Source of the DNA: Flavobacterium daejeonense DSM 17708
GTDB lineage: Bacteria; Bacteroidota; Bacteroidia; Flavobacteriales; Flavobacteriaceae
NCBI RefSeq assembly: GCF_000425425.1
Contig: NZ_AUDK01000004.1
Coordinates: 124,001 to 188,000, forward strand
Direction of reading: 5' to 3'
DNA: 64,000 bases
Below the pieces are notes generated by a model. That model searched no databases, was not told the origin of the DNA, and was given only the letters and a program-made list of their open reading frames with translations. A program made the translations under genes and the position numbers. Shown one piece after another: positions 1 through 7,438 of the stretch. The first letter of the stretch is position 1, and every line of letters begins with the position of its first letter.

Positions 1-1
1 T

Positions 2-460
2 TATAAAGTTGGAGATATTATTCTGATCAACGATCATATTAATTTGGTTCCGGAACATCCGTTGCGTGGGAAAAATGACGAGCGTTTTGGGCCAAGATTC
101 GTTAACATGAGCGAACCGTATTCGAAAAAAATGATAGCTTTAGCTAAGGTATTGGCACAAAAAAATAATATAAAAGTTCAAGACGGAATTTATTTAGGTT
201 TGCAGGGACCAACTTTTGAAACTTTGGCCGAATACAAAATGGTGAAAATTCTGGGCGCTGATTGTGTAGGGATGTCCACTGTTCCCGAAGTAATTGTGGC
301 GCGTCACATGGATTTGGAAACTTTTGGGGTTTCAGTTATTACCGATATGGGAGACGAGGAAAGTATCGAAACGATTTCTCACGATGAAGTGTTGCAAGCT
401 GCCAAAAATGCCGAACCGAAGGTTAGAATGTTAATCAGAGAATTGATTTTGAAGGCTTAG
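2..460 (+). CDS. Purine nucleoside phosphorylase, C-terminal part (5' end outside window)
   Basis: The reading frame is open from base 2, so the gene begins upstream of the window. Visible family motifs are GDIILINDHINL near the start, QDGIYLGLQGPTFET, GMSTVPEVIVARH and FGVSVITDMG, all typical of the trimeric PNP family that phosphorolyses (deoxy)inosine and guanosine to free base and sugar-1-phosphate in the cytoplasm. The base-specificity position that is Asn in the mammalian SLITN motif reads Asp here (codon 344-346). The stop codon overlaps by four bases the stop of the convergent histidine kinase gene. The family is secure; substrate preference is not. Confidence 0.9.
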   Translation, partial: YKVGDIILINDHINLVPEHPLRGKNDERFGPRFVNMSEPYSKKMIALAKVLAQKNNIKVQDGIYLGLQGPTFETLAEYKMVKILGADCVGMSTVPEVIVARHMDLETFGVSVITDMGDEESIETISHDEVLQAAKNAEPKVRMLIRELILKA

Positions 461-2640
461 TTTGCTAAATGTTTGGATAAAATCACGTAAAAATCGTTTG
501 GAATAAAAGGTTTAGTAATCACATCATTCATGCCATAAGAAAGTAACATTTCCCGATTTTCGTTTAATGAAATAGCGGTCATGGCAATAATAGGCGTTGT
601 AGTGTCAAATTTTCGGATTTCCTCTGTTGCAATCGTTCCGTTGATGCCTGGCAAATGCACGTCCATCAAAACCAAATCGTATTTGTTGTTTTTCATCACT
701 TCAATGGCTTCTTCGCCATTGTCGATTACTTCGCAAAGAATTTCTCTGTTTTCCAGCATTCTTTTGGTAATCATCTGATTGATTTTGTTGTCTTCAACAA
801 CTAAGATATTTTTCCCTTTTATTTTAGAAAGATCAAAAATGTTTTCTTGTACAGGTGCTTGTTCCGGCTGTTGTTCGTTAACAGTTAAGGCTAATTCAAA
901 AGAAAAAGTTGAGCCTTCGCCCACATTGCTTTTAAGATGTATTTCACTGCCCAGTAAGCTCAGTATTTTTTTTACAATAGTTAAACCTAAGCCGGTACCG
1001 CCGTATTTTCTGTTGATTTCGGTAGAACCCTGAGAAAAACTGTCAAAAACACTTTCCAGTTTTTCTTCCGGAATGCCTATTCCGGTATCGATAATATCAA
1101 AAGCGATGATTGCTTTTTGGTTTTCAAGAGATTTTAATTTTGCTATGATGCTTACTTTTCCGTTTTTAGTGAATTTAAGGGCATTGTTGATTAAATTCAT
1201 GAAAATCTGAGACAATTTAATTGGATCACCAGTTAAATGTGTCGGAATAGCATTGTCAATCTCAAGAATAAATTCGTTTTTGTTTTTTGTAGCAACTTCG
1301 TTTAATGAATTTTTGATGTCTAGTAATAATTTTTTTAAATCAAAATTGATGCGTTCTATTTCAATTTTATTCGAATCAATTTTATTGATTTCTAAAATAT
1401 CATTGATAAAAGCAGTCAAATAATTTCCGGAATATTGTAAAGAACTAAGGTAGTGTAACTGTGCTTTTTTAGGGTTTTCTTCCAATAAAAGGTGAGTAAT
1501 TCCATTGATGGCATTCAGTGGAGTACGCAATTCGTGGCTTACAGTTGAAAGGAAATCGGCGCGGGCATTCGAAGCTTTTTCGGCTTTTTCTTTGGCAATT
1601 ATCAACTCATTATTTTTTTCCTGTAATAACAAATTGGATTTTTTTCGAATGATATTGATTTTGTAAAGTGAAAAACTCAATAACGAAAGAATAGCAATAA
1701 GCGCAACAGATAGATAGTTGATTAGTCGGGAGAATTTTTCGGTTCGTTCCTGATCTTTTTTCTTTTTATTGATACGAGCCTGATTGATTTTTCGCTGACT
1801 TTCTTTAAACGCTTCGTAATCGTTGATGCCTAATTTTTCATTGTTGGCAATGGCAAGACTTTCTTTTAAATTGAGATGCAATTTTAAATAGGAATAGGCG
1901 TTGCTTTTGTCCAGCATTTTGTCGTAAACAAGGCTGATGGCTAGTAAAATATGGGATTTTTGTTCTGAATTTTGATTTTTAGCGTTTAAATTCAGCGCTT
2001 TGTTAAAATAACTTAAAGCTAAATTATAGCGATTGTTTTGTTGTTCAATAAGCCCCATTTGGTACAAAGCTTCCGCTTTAGTGTCTATTAAATTAGGAGC
2101 ATCGGATTTAGAAATAATAGTGTTCAGCTGTGCAGAAGCCAGTTCGTATTTTTTATTTTCCCTATTGATAATCGCTTTTTGAAGCAGGATTAAATTGTCG
2201 TTGTCTTTGAGTTGTAAGGCTTTCGAAATAGCTGCAGTTTTGTTAATGCAGGTTTCGGCAGCAGCCAAATTTGCTTTTTCAATATAAGTAAGCCCCAAAT
2301 AATAATAGGCTTTGGCATATTCGGGAGTTGGACTGAGTGTTTTAAAAAGACCAATGCTTTCGGTAAGTTTGTCGATAGCATCGTCGTATTTTTTTAAGTT
2401 GTAATACAAGCGTCCCAGTTTAGCGGTCTGGATGGCTTGTTCTTTGGTATTTGCTTTTTCCTGAGCATAATTTATGGCTTTTTGCGTATAGAAAAAGACT
2501 TCTTTGTATTGATTTTTTTTAATATGAATATTGGCTAAATTGTTGTAATAGCTAATACTGTCCGTTTCTTCATGTTGAGAATACAGGATTGAATTGAATA
2601 GAAAGATGAAAATCAGGTAGAATTTGATTTTTAAATGCAT
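457..2640 (-). CDS. TPR-containing hybrid sensor histidine kinase/response regulator
   Basis: 727 residues. An N-terminal signal-like segment (1-21) is followed by TPR-type helices to about residue 260, a transmembrane helix near 305-328, and a coiled-coil linker. The HisKA box FLSTVSHELRTPLN has the phospho-acceptor His369. The HATPase_c region carries DTGIGIPEEKL and GGTGLGLTIVKK. A C-terminal receiver domain (from about 611) has EDN, the phospho-acceptor Asp660 in LVLMDVHLPG, and Lys710. This is a membrane two-component hybrid with a periplasmic TPR sensor, a common Bacteroidota design. No output domain follows the receiver, so a separate partner is expected. It lies only four bases downstream of gapA and could be co-transcribed with it. 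The signal sensed is unknown. Confidence 0.93.
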   Translation of the reverse strand: MHLKIKFYLIFIFLFNSILYSQHEETDSISYYNNLANIHIKKNQYKEVFFYTQKAINYAQEKANTKEQAIQTAKLGRLYYNLKKYDDAIDKLTESIGLFKTLSPTPEYAKAYYYLGLTYIEKANLAAAETCINKTAAISKALQLKDNDNLILLQKAIINRENKKYELASAQLNTIISKSDAPNLIDTKAEALYQMGLIEQQNNRYNLALSYFNKALNLNAKNQNSEQKSHILLAISLVYDKMLDKSNAYSYLKLHLNLKESLAIANNEKLGINDYEAFKESQRKINQARINKKKKDQERTEKFSRLINYLSVALIAILSLLSFSLYKINIIRKKSNLLLQEKNNELIIAKEKAEKASNARADFLSTVSHELRTPLNAINGITHLLLEENPKKAQLHYLSSLQYSGNYLTAFINDILEINKIDSNKIEIERINFDLKKLLLDIKNSLNEVATKNKNEFILEIDNAIPTHLTGDPIKLSQIFMNLINNALKFTKNGKVSIIAKLKSLENQKAIIAFDIIDTGIGIPEEKLESVFDSFSQGSTEINRKYGGTGLGLTIVKKILSLLGSEIHLKSNVGEGSTFSFELALTVNEQQPEQAPVQENIFDLSKIKGKNILVVEDNKINQMITKRMLENREILCEVIDNGEEAIEVMKNNKYDLVLMDVHLPGINGTIATEEIRKFDTTTPIIAMTAISLNENREMLLSYGMNDVITKPFIPNDFYVILSKHLAN

Positions 2641-2644
2641 CCAG

Positions 2645-3643
2645 TTAGTTTGGTTTTGTCAATAGTATTAAATCAATCAGGCGCGACGAATATCCAATTT
2701 CGTTATCATACCAACCAACCACTTTTACCATTTTATCAATTACAGAGGTAAGTTGGGCATCAAATAAACATGAATTTCTATTTCCTACTATATCAACGGA
2801 AACAATAGGGTCTTCAGTATAATCCAATATTCCTTTTAACTCATTTTTTGCTGCTTTTTTAAAAGCTTCGTTGATTTCAGCTATCGATACTGCTTTTTTT
2901 ACATTAAAAGTAATATCGGTTAGTGAACCATCAGGAACAGGAACACGAATACCACATCCGCCAATTTTGCCGTCTAAGATAGGAAAAATTTTTGTTAATG
3001 CTTTAGCCGCACCTGTTGTTGTAGGAACAATTGACTGGCTGGCACCTCTGGCTCTGCGTAAATCCTTGTGTGGCTGATCGTGTAAACTCTGGTCAGTTGT
3101 AAATGAGTGAATTGTGGTGATGTAAGCCTGTTCAATTCCGCAAAGTTCGTCGATTATTTTTATCATCGGAGCAGCGTTGTTCGTAGTACAACTGGCGTTT
3201 GAGATGATTTTTTCGGTTCCGTCCAAAATATGTTCGTTAACACCTAAAACGACTGTTTTGATGGTGTCCACTTCTGAAGGAGCCGAAAGAATTACCTTTT
3301 TTGCACCGGCAATAATATGCTCGTTTAAGGCTTCGTAACTTTTGTGTCTTCCGGTTGATTCAATTGCAAAATCAATATTTAAATCTTTCCAGTTCAGATT
3401 GGAGATACTTTTTTCGTGAAAAAACAAAAAGTGTTTGTCTTCAATAAAAAAACCGGTTTCGCTTACTGTAACATTTTGTGGCAAAACACCGTGAATACTG
3501 TCGTATTTTATCAAATGTGCCATTGTTTTGGTATCGGCAATATCATTGATAGCAACTACTTCTATTTCCGGGTGATTTAAAAGAAGACGAAACAGATTTC
3601 GACCGATTCGGCCAAAACCATTGATGGCAATTCTTGTTTTCAA
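2645..3643 (-). CDS. gap: Glyceraldehyde-3-phosphate dehydrogenase, type I
   Basis: 332 residues, full length. The N-terminal Rossmann motif NGFGRIGR is followed by AINDIAD, whose Asp34 suggests NAD preference. The catalytic Cys152 sits in NASCTTNNAAP, and the substrate loop reads HKDLRRARGASQSIVP with GWYDNEIGYS near the C-terminus. It oxidises glyceraldehyde-3-phosphate to 1,3-bisphosphoglycerate. Compared with the classical SCTTNCLAP glycolytic enzymes, the second Cys is Asn, and the DLRRARGA loop resembles GapB/Epd-type paralogues, so this may be the secondary or gluconeogenic GAPDH of the genome. The upstream gap to lipA holds repeated CGGTTAA half-sites. Confidence 0.93.
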   Translation of the reverse strand: MKTRIAINGFGRIGRNLFRLLLNHPEIEVVAINDIADTKTMAHLIKYDSIHGVLPQNVTVSETGFFIEDKHFLFFHEKSISNLNWKDLNIDFAIESTGRHKSYEALNEHIIAGAKKVILSAPSEVDTIKTVVLGVNEHILDGTEKIISNASCTTNNAAPMIKIIDELCGIEQAYITTIHSFTTDQSLHDQPHKDLRRARGASQSIVPTTTGAAKALTKIFPILDGKIGGCGIRVPVPDGSLTDITFNVKKAVSIAEINEAFKKAAKNELKGILDYTEDPIVSVDIVGNRNSCLFDAQLTSVIDKMVKVVGWYDNEIGYSSRLIDLILLTKPN

Positions 3644-3654
3644 GTTTCTTGTTT

Positions 3655-3708
3655 ATTTGTTTAACGGTTTAATCGGTTAAGCAAATAAACGATTAACCGA
3701 ATAAACTT
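3655..3708. repeat. Inverted CGGTTAA repeats between gap and lipA
   Basis: The 66-bp gap between lipA and gap is built from inverted copies of tcggttaa/ttaaccga (arms near 3673-3680 and 3693-3700) with flanking gtttatt/aataaac copies. It could be an intergenic palindromic repeat, a processing hairpin or an operator for gap. A perfect palindrome with the same half-site lies at 7107-7124. Confidence 0.5.
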
Positions 3709-3709
3709 T

Positions 3710-4609
3710 TTATAATATGTGTTTTTGTGCTTTGTAGGAAGAACGAACTAACGGACCGCTTTCTACGTGACGGAATCCTAATTCCAGACCAAATTGTTCA
3801 TACTTGGCAAATTGTTCCGGAGTGATAAATTCCTTAACCGGAAGGTGTTTTTTACTTGGTTGTAAATATTGTCCAAGCGTTACAACATCAACATTGGCAG
3901 CACGTAAATCTCTCATAGTTTGAAAAACTTCTTCTTCCTGTTCTCCAAGTCCTAACATAATTCCGGATTTGGTTCTGTTGATTCCTTTTTCTTTTAAATA
4001 GCGTAATACTTCCAGACTTCGGTCGTATTTTGCCTGAATACGCACTTCACGAGTCAATCGGCGAACGGTTTCCATGTTGTGAGATACAACTTCAGGATTT
4101 GCTTCCACAATACGATCAATATTTCTTTCGATTCCCTGAAAATCAGGAATAAGTGTTTCCAAAGTGGTATTTGGATTCATACGGCGGATAGCTCTTACCG
4201 TTTCTAACCAAATAATAGAACCTCCATCTTTGATATCATCTCTGTCTACACTTGTAATTACGGCGTGTTTAATATTCATGATTTTGATAGAACGGGCTAC
4301 TTTTTCCGGTTCGTCCCAATCTACAGTTTCAGGTCGTCCAGTTTTTACGCCACAAAAACCGCAAGAACGTGTACAGATATTACCTAAAATCATAAAAGTT
4401 GCGGTTCCTTCGCCCCAGCATTCTCCCATATTAGGGCAGCTTCCGGAGGTACAAATGGTGTTTAAGCTATATTTATCAACTAAGCCTCGAAGTTCAGTAT
4501 ATTTTTTTCCGATTGGGAGTTTTACTTTTAACCATTTTGGTTTAGCAACATTTGCTGCTGGTTCAGTTTGGCTTGTAACGGGATTATTGTTATCTACAAC
4601 AGTTTCCAT
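3710..4609 (-). CDS. lipA: Lipoyl synthase
   Basis: 299 residues. The auxiliary cluster cysteines C53, C58 and C64 (CX4CX5C) and the radical-SAM cysteines C79, C83 and C86 (CX3CX2C) are all present, and the C-terminal RSSY motif is intact. The enzyme inserts two sulfurs into octanoyl groups on lipoyl domains of 2-oxo acid dehydrogenases and the glycine cleavage system. The lpdA gene in the same region belongs to the same complexes. The start is the only reasonable upstream ATG, preceded by an A/T-rich leader without a Shine-Dalgarno site. Confidence 0.97.
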   Translation of the reverse strand: METVVDNNNPVTSQTEPAANVAKPKWLKVKLPIGKKYTELRGLVDKYSLNTICTSGSCPNMGECWGEGTATFMILGNICTRSCGFCGVKTGRPETVDWDEPEKVARSIKIMNIKHAVITSVDRDDIKDGGSIIWLETVRAIRRMNPNTTLETLIPDFQGIERNIDRIVEANPEVVSHNMETVRRLTREVRIQAKYDRSLEVLRYLKEKGINRTKSGIMLGLGEQEEEVFQTMRDLRAANVDVVTLGQYLQPSKKHLPVKEFITPEQFAKYEQFGLELGFRHVESGPLVRSSYKAQKHIL

Positions 4610-4735
4610 AAATCAATTTTAAGGCTACAAATATACGGAATGTTGATTTAAAAAGATAGTTTTTAAACCGGGAAGCTTTCAGATAAAAAATAGTGCGGAT
4701 TGTTTTAAATGTTAAATTTAGCCGGATAAAAACAG

Positions 4736-4768
4736 AAAAGAGTTGTCTTTTTAGTAACAACTCCTTTT
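4736..4768. terminator. Hairpin downstream of the TonB gene
   Basis: Arms agttgt (4741-4746) and acaact (4757-4762), extended by A/T pairs, with T-rich tracts on both outer sides. It is placed to end the minus-strand TonB transcript. Confidence 0.55.
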
Positions 4769-4789
4769 CCTTTTTTAACTAAATCTAAT

Positions 4790-5641
4790 TTAATTAACCT
4801 GAACCACTATGGGTAAATTATAAGCTGTTCGTACTGGTTTTGAATTGTAAATACCAGGCGACCATTTTACTTTGATAGATTGTAAAACTCTGATGGCTTC
4901 TTTTTCTAGTGCAGCTCCCGGTTTATTGAGCACTTTGATGTCGGTCATGCTGCCGTCTTTTTCGACTACAAATGAAACAAAAATGCGAACATTTTTATTT
5001 TCATCCATTACCGGGCTGTTGAAATGATTCCCCACATAGCGATAGAATTTTTCTATTCCTCCCGGATATTCCGGTTTTTTGTCCAGCATTACATTATTTA
5101 CGATTTCACTTCCGTTAGTATCTGAATTTCCTGTACCGAGCGCCGAACCATTTCCGTTTCCTGTTCCTCCGGCTACACCAATTTCAGAACCGGTATTTGA
5201 GCCTGAGATGGCATTTCCAGTCGTTGGATTTTCAACCGGATTAGTGCGTTCCAGTGTATAATTATCCACAGGAGTTGCTTGCTGAGCTGCTACCACAGTA
5301 GGATTGATAAGTTGTTTAGAGTCTGTTACATCGACTGGAGCTTTGGCGGCTGGCAATGCCCGAGCTGCTGCTTCAGGCGTTTTATCCGGTGAATAAATGT
5401 TGTCTAATTGTATAACCGTATCTGTCCAATCGGTAGTAGGAACTGAGATGTCGGATGTTTTAAAGAGATTTAAAAAATTGGGCAGGACAATGAGTGCTGT
5501 ACACAATAAAATTCCATAAGTAAGAGCCCGAAAGGAAGTTTTGGTGGTTTCCTGACGCAATTGAAAAGCGCCGTACTCTTTGTTTCTGTTTTCGAAAACT
5601 AGGTTAATCCAGTTGCTTTCATAAAGACTTAGTTTAGACAT
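4790..5641 (-). CDS. Energy transducer TonB family protein
   Basis: 283 residues. The N-terminal region NWINLVFENRNKEYGAFQLRQ is the usual Bacteroidota TonB lead-in. One inner-membrane helix lies near residues 39-58. A Pro/Ala-poor, Gly/Asn-rich periplasmic linker (residues about 125-190, many GTGN/GSG units) replaces the usual Pro-Lys spacer. A TonB_C domain (about 195-283, with KPEYPGG and YNLPIVVQVN) completes it. It would transmit proton-motive force to outer-membrane receptors such as the BtuB and SusC proteins encoded in this window, though the specific partner cannot be read from sequence. No ExbB/ExbD is adjacent. Confidence 0.88.
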   Translation of the reverse strand: MSKLSLYESNWINLVFENRNKEYGAFQLRQETTKTSFRALTYGILLCTALIVLPNFLNLFKTSDISVPTTDWTDTVIQLDNIYSPDKTPEAAARALPAAKAPVDVTDSKQLINPTVVAAQQATPVDNYTLERTNPVENPTTGNAISGSNTGSEIGVAGGTGNGNGSALGTGNSDTNGSEIVNNVMLDKKPEYPGGIEKFYRYVGNHFNSPVMDENKNVRIFVSFVVEKDGSMTDIKVLNKPGAALEKEAIRVLQSIKVKWSPGIYNSKPVRTAYNLPIVVQVN

Positions 5642-5945
5642 AAGATATAGATTTAATGGTTAAGAATTCAGTTAAATCGTATGCGTATGTGGTATTTTTT
5701 TTGTTAGTGTTAAATTATGAAATTAGTATGTAAATTCCTAGCGCTTGTTTAGAATAATTTTTAATTAAATTTTAAAATGAGTCAAAAACGCCTGTTTTTC
5801 ATCAGTTGGAATCCTTGTCTTAGGCAATTTGTTTGAATAATTTTTGCAAAAAAAAAACAACTTTGTTTGATTTTTTGGAACAAAGTTGTTTTTAATGTAG
5901 AAACGGAATAAAAAGGGACTTTTTCAAAATACTATTTTAGTAAAA
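5642..5945. other. Intergenic region upstream of the TonB gene
   Basis: About 304 bp, A/T rich. Apart from the hairpin at 5853-5893 I see no gene or recognisable -7 element for the TonB gene here. Confidence 0.4.
5853..5893 (-). terminator. Intrinsic terminator after the truncated haemoglobin gene
   Basis: Arms aaacaactttgtt (5855-5867) and aacaaagttgttt (5879-5891) with an 11-nt loop. On the minus strand the stem is followed by a T run (A run on plus, 5848-5857), fitting termination of the minus-strand transcript from the haemoglobin gene. Confidence 0.75.
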
Positions 5946-6326
5946 TTAAACGTGAACCATGGTTGCTTTGAGGGAATAAGCGATAAACAAAACATCTTTT
6001 TTAGTTTGTTCATCAATGTTATTTTTATCAAGTGCAGTCATAATGTCATCGACTACGTTCATGTATTCTCCGTTACTGATGTTCATGCCTTTGTGAGCGG
6101 CAGTCATGTCTTTTCCTTTGTATTCTACCGGACCGCCGCTTCCAAAAGCCAGAAAGCTAATGAGGTGCTGGCGAACTTCAGCAAAATGTTCCGGATTGTC
6201 TTTTAAGGGTAAAAAACGGGATTTTACATTGGGATTATTCATGTGTAATTCCACAATATCATCAACGATGGCTTCAATTCCTTTGAGGCCGCCAAGTCTT
6301 TCAAAAAGGGATGTAGTGTTTTCCAT
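5946..6326 (-). CDS. Group 1 truncated haemoglobin
   Basis: 126 residues, the normal length for the trHbN family. FERLGGLKGIEAIVDDIV at the N-terminus, the LISFLAFGSGGPVEYKGKDM segment, and the proximal haem-ligating His78 in MTAAHKGMNI identify it. Members bind O2/NO and often serve in NO dioxygenation or oxygen sensing. It is followed upstream by two small alpha/beta-barrel proteins on the same strand, suggesting a small oxidative or nitrosative stress group. The exact role is not established here. Confidence 0.9.
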   Translation of the reverse strand: MENTTSLFERLGGLKGIEAIVDDIVELHMNNPNVKSRFLPLKDNPEHFAEVRQHLISFLAFGSGGPVEYKGKDMTAAHKGMNISNGEYMNVVDDIMTALDKNNIDEQTKKDVLFIAYSLKATMVHV

Positions 6327-6381
6327 AATTTAATTTTTTGATGGTTAGTAATTTTTTGGATTGCTTTTGTTAGAAAGGAGT

Positions 6382-6675
6382 TTACCAAACCTGATAAATT
6401 TCGCGAGAGCCGGTAAAATACATGTCATGATAGCCTTTCATCTTTTCTTTAATTCTTTTTACTTCCTCGCTGTCCTGCATGTATTCGTCATAAGAGTGTT
6501 CGTAAGCAGTAATGCTTTCGTATTTACTAAGCATGATTACTTTGTTAAATTCTCCCGAAATGCCGGTTAAAATATTAAGATGCTCGGGTCTGTCATTCAT
6601 TATTTCTTTGAATAATTTGGCTAGTTTTGAAGCGTTTCCGGGCTTACAGATAAAAGTGTCCTGAACGATAATCAT
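6382..6675 (-). CDS. Small dimeric alpha/beta-barrel protein (ABM/NIPSNAP-like)
   Basis: 97 residues, no signal peptide. The pattern IIVQDTFICKPGNASKLAKLFKEI, then VIMLSKYESITAYEHSYDEYM, then MYFTGSREIYQVW (beta-alpha-beta-beta-alpha-beta) resembles the ferredoxin-like dimeric barrel of antibiotic-biosynthesis-monooxygenase and NIPSNAP-like proteins. The active-site residues of those families are not obvious, so enzymatic function is unknown. It lies 55 bp upstream of the truncated haemoglobin gene and may be co-transcribed with it. Confidence 0.6.
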   Translation of the reverse strand: MIIVQDTFICKPGNASKLAKLFKEIMNDRPEHLNILTGISGEFNKVIMLSKYESITAYEHSYDEYMQDSEEVKRIKEKMKGYHDMYFTGSREIYQVW

Positions 6676-6802
6676 GATGTTGGATTTTTAGATTTAATAA
6701 TTAGAAAAGAATGGGATTCATTTTGAACTTAAAAATGAATTAATTAAGATGGTAAGTTGGTTCTTAGAGATTTTGATAGTCAGGTTTTTTTTTAAATAAT
6801 TT

Positions 6803-7078
6803 TTAGCCAATGATAACACCAAAAATTTCCTGAATATCTGGTTCTCCAAGTTGAACATCCATAGCATTAAGTATGGGGATTAATGTTTCACCAAAAGCGT
6901 TAAAATCTTCCCTATTATCCCAAACATCCAGAATATCTACTTCATTATCGTTTCCGTAACACACATGATAAAAACGGCCTACAGGATTCCCTTGTCCGGC
7001 ATTTTCAAGCTGTTTAATGACTTCATGATATTTGGCTCTGGAAAACCCCAAATGTTTAAATTTGATTACAATAGCCAT
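6803..7078 (-). CDS. Small dimeric alpha/beta-barrel protein, putative monooxygenase-like
   Basis: 91 residues, cytoplasmic. VIKFKHLGFSRAKYHEVIKQL, then GRFYHVCYGNDNEVDILDVWDNREDFNAFGETLIPIL fits the ferredoxin-like fold of dimeric alpha-beta-barrel proteins. HVCYG and DVWDNREDFNAF are its best motifs. Function unknown. It is first in the run of three small minus-strand genes ending with the haemoglobin gene, and an 18-nt perfect palindrome lies 29 bp upstream of its start. Confidence 0.6.
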   Translation of the reverse strand: MAIVIKFKHLGFSRAKYHEVIKQLENAGQGNPVGRFYHVCYGNDNEVDILDVWDNREDFNAFGETLIPILNAMDVQLGEPDIQEIFGVIIG

Positions 7079-7106
7079 GATTTTTATTTTTTTAATGGAC
7101 TATTAT

Positions 7107-7124
7107 TCGGTTAATATTAACCGA
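7107..7124. promoter_or_regulatory. Perfect 18-nt palindrome, candidate operator
   Basis: tcggttaatattaaccga is fully self-complementary and lies 29-46 bp upstream of the ATG of the gene starting at 7078. Position and symmetry suggest a dimeric repressor site for the small-barrel/haemoglobin group. The binding protein is unknown. Confidence 0.45.
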
Positions 7125-7350
7125 TTTATGTATTGAAGAGAATAAATTAAATCTCAACCCATTGTGTATTTGAAGTTGTTATGGGTTATGATGTGCCGTC
7201 AGTTTATTGGGGCTTCAGAAAATTTATTTTGCTAAAAATAAAATATAATGATCTGATTTTTATAAGTTTAGTAAAAGTACGAAAAAAATACGTTTTTTTA
7301 GTAGGGAAAATAAGGTTTTATTTCTGGTTTGAGAGTTTGTGAAATAAAAA

Positions 7351-7382
7351 AAATCCGACTGGTTTTTGCACCAATCGGATTT
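7351..7382. terminator. Hairpin downstream of lpdA
   Basis: Arms aaatccgactggt (7351-7363) and accaatcggattt (7370-7382) with one mismatch and a 6-nt loop, flanked by an A run whose complement gives a T run on the minus strand. It is consistent with termination of lpdA transcripts. Confidence 0.6.
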
Positions 7383-7410
7383 CTATAATTTTAGTCTGCT
7401 AACTGCAACT

Positions 7411-7436
7411 GTCTCTCGACTCCGCTCGAGATGACA
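7411..7436. repeat. Short palindromic intergenic repeat
   Basis: Contains tctcga-ctccgc-tcgaga, a 6-bp stem with a 6-nt loop of higher GC than its surroundings, three bases from the lpdA stop codon. I recall this tctcgactccgctcgaga text as a dispersed repeat in flavobacterial genomes; only one copy is in this window. Confidence 0.4.
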
Positions 7437-7438
7437 TA

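Larger units (their letters stand above)
7079..7438. other. Intergenic region between lpdA and the small barrel gene
   Basis: 360 bp with no gene. It contains the palindrome at 7107-7124, the lpdA terminator-like hairpin at 7351-7382 and a palindromic repeat at 7411-7436. The rest is plain A/T-rich sequence. Confidence 0.5.
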
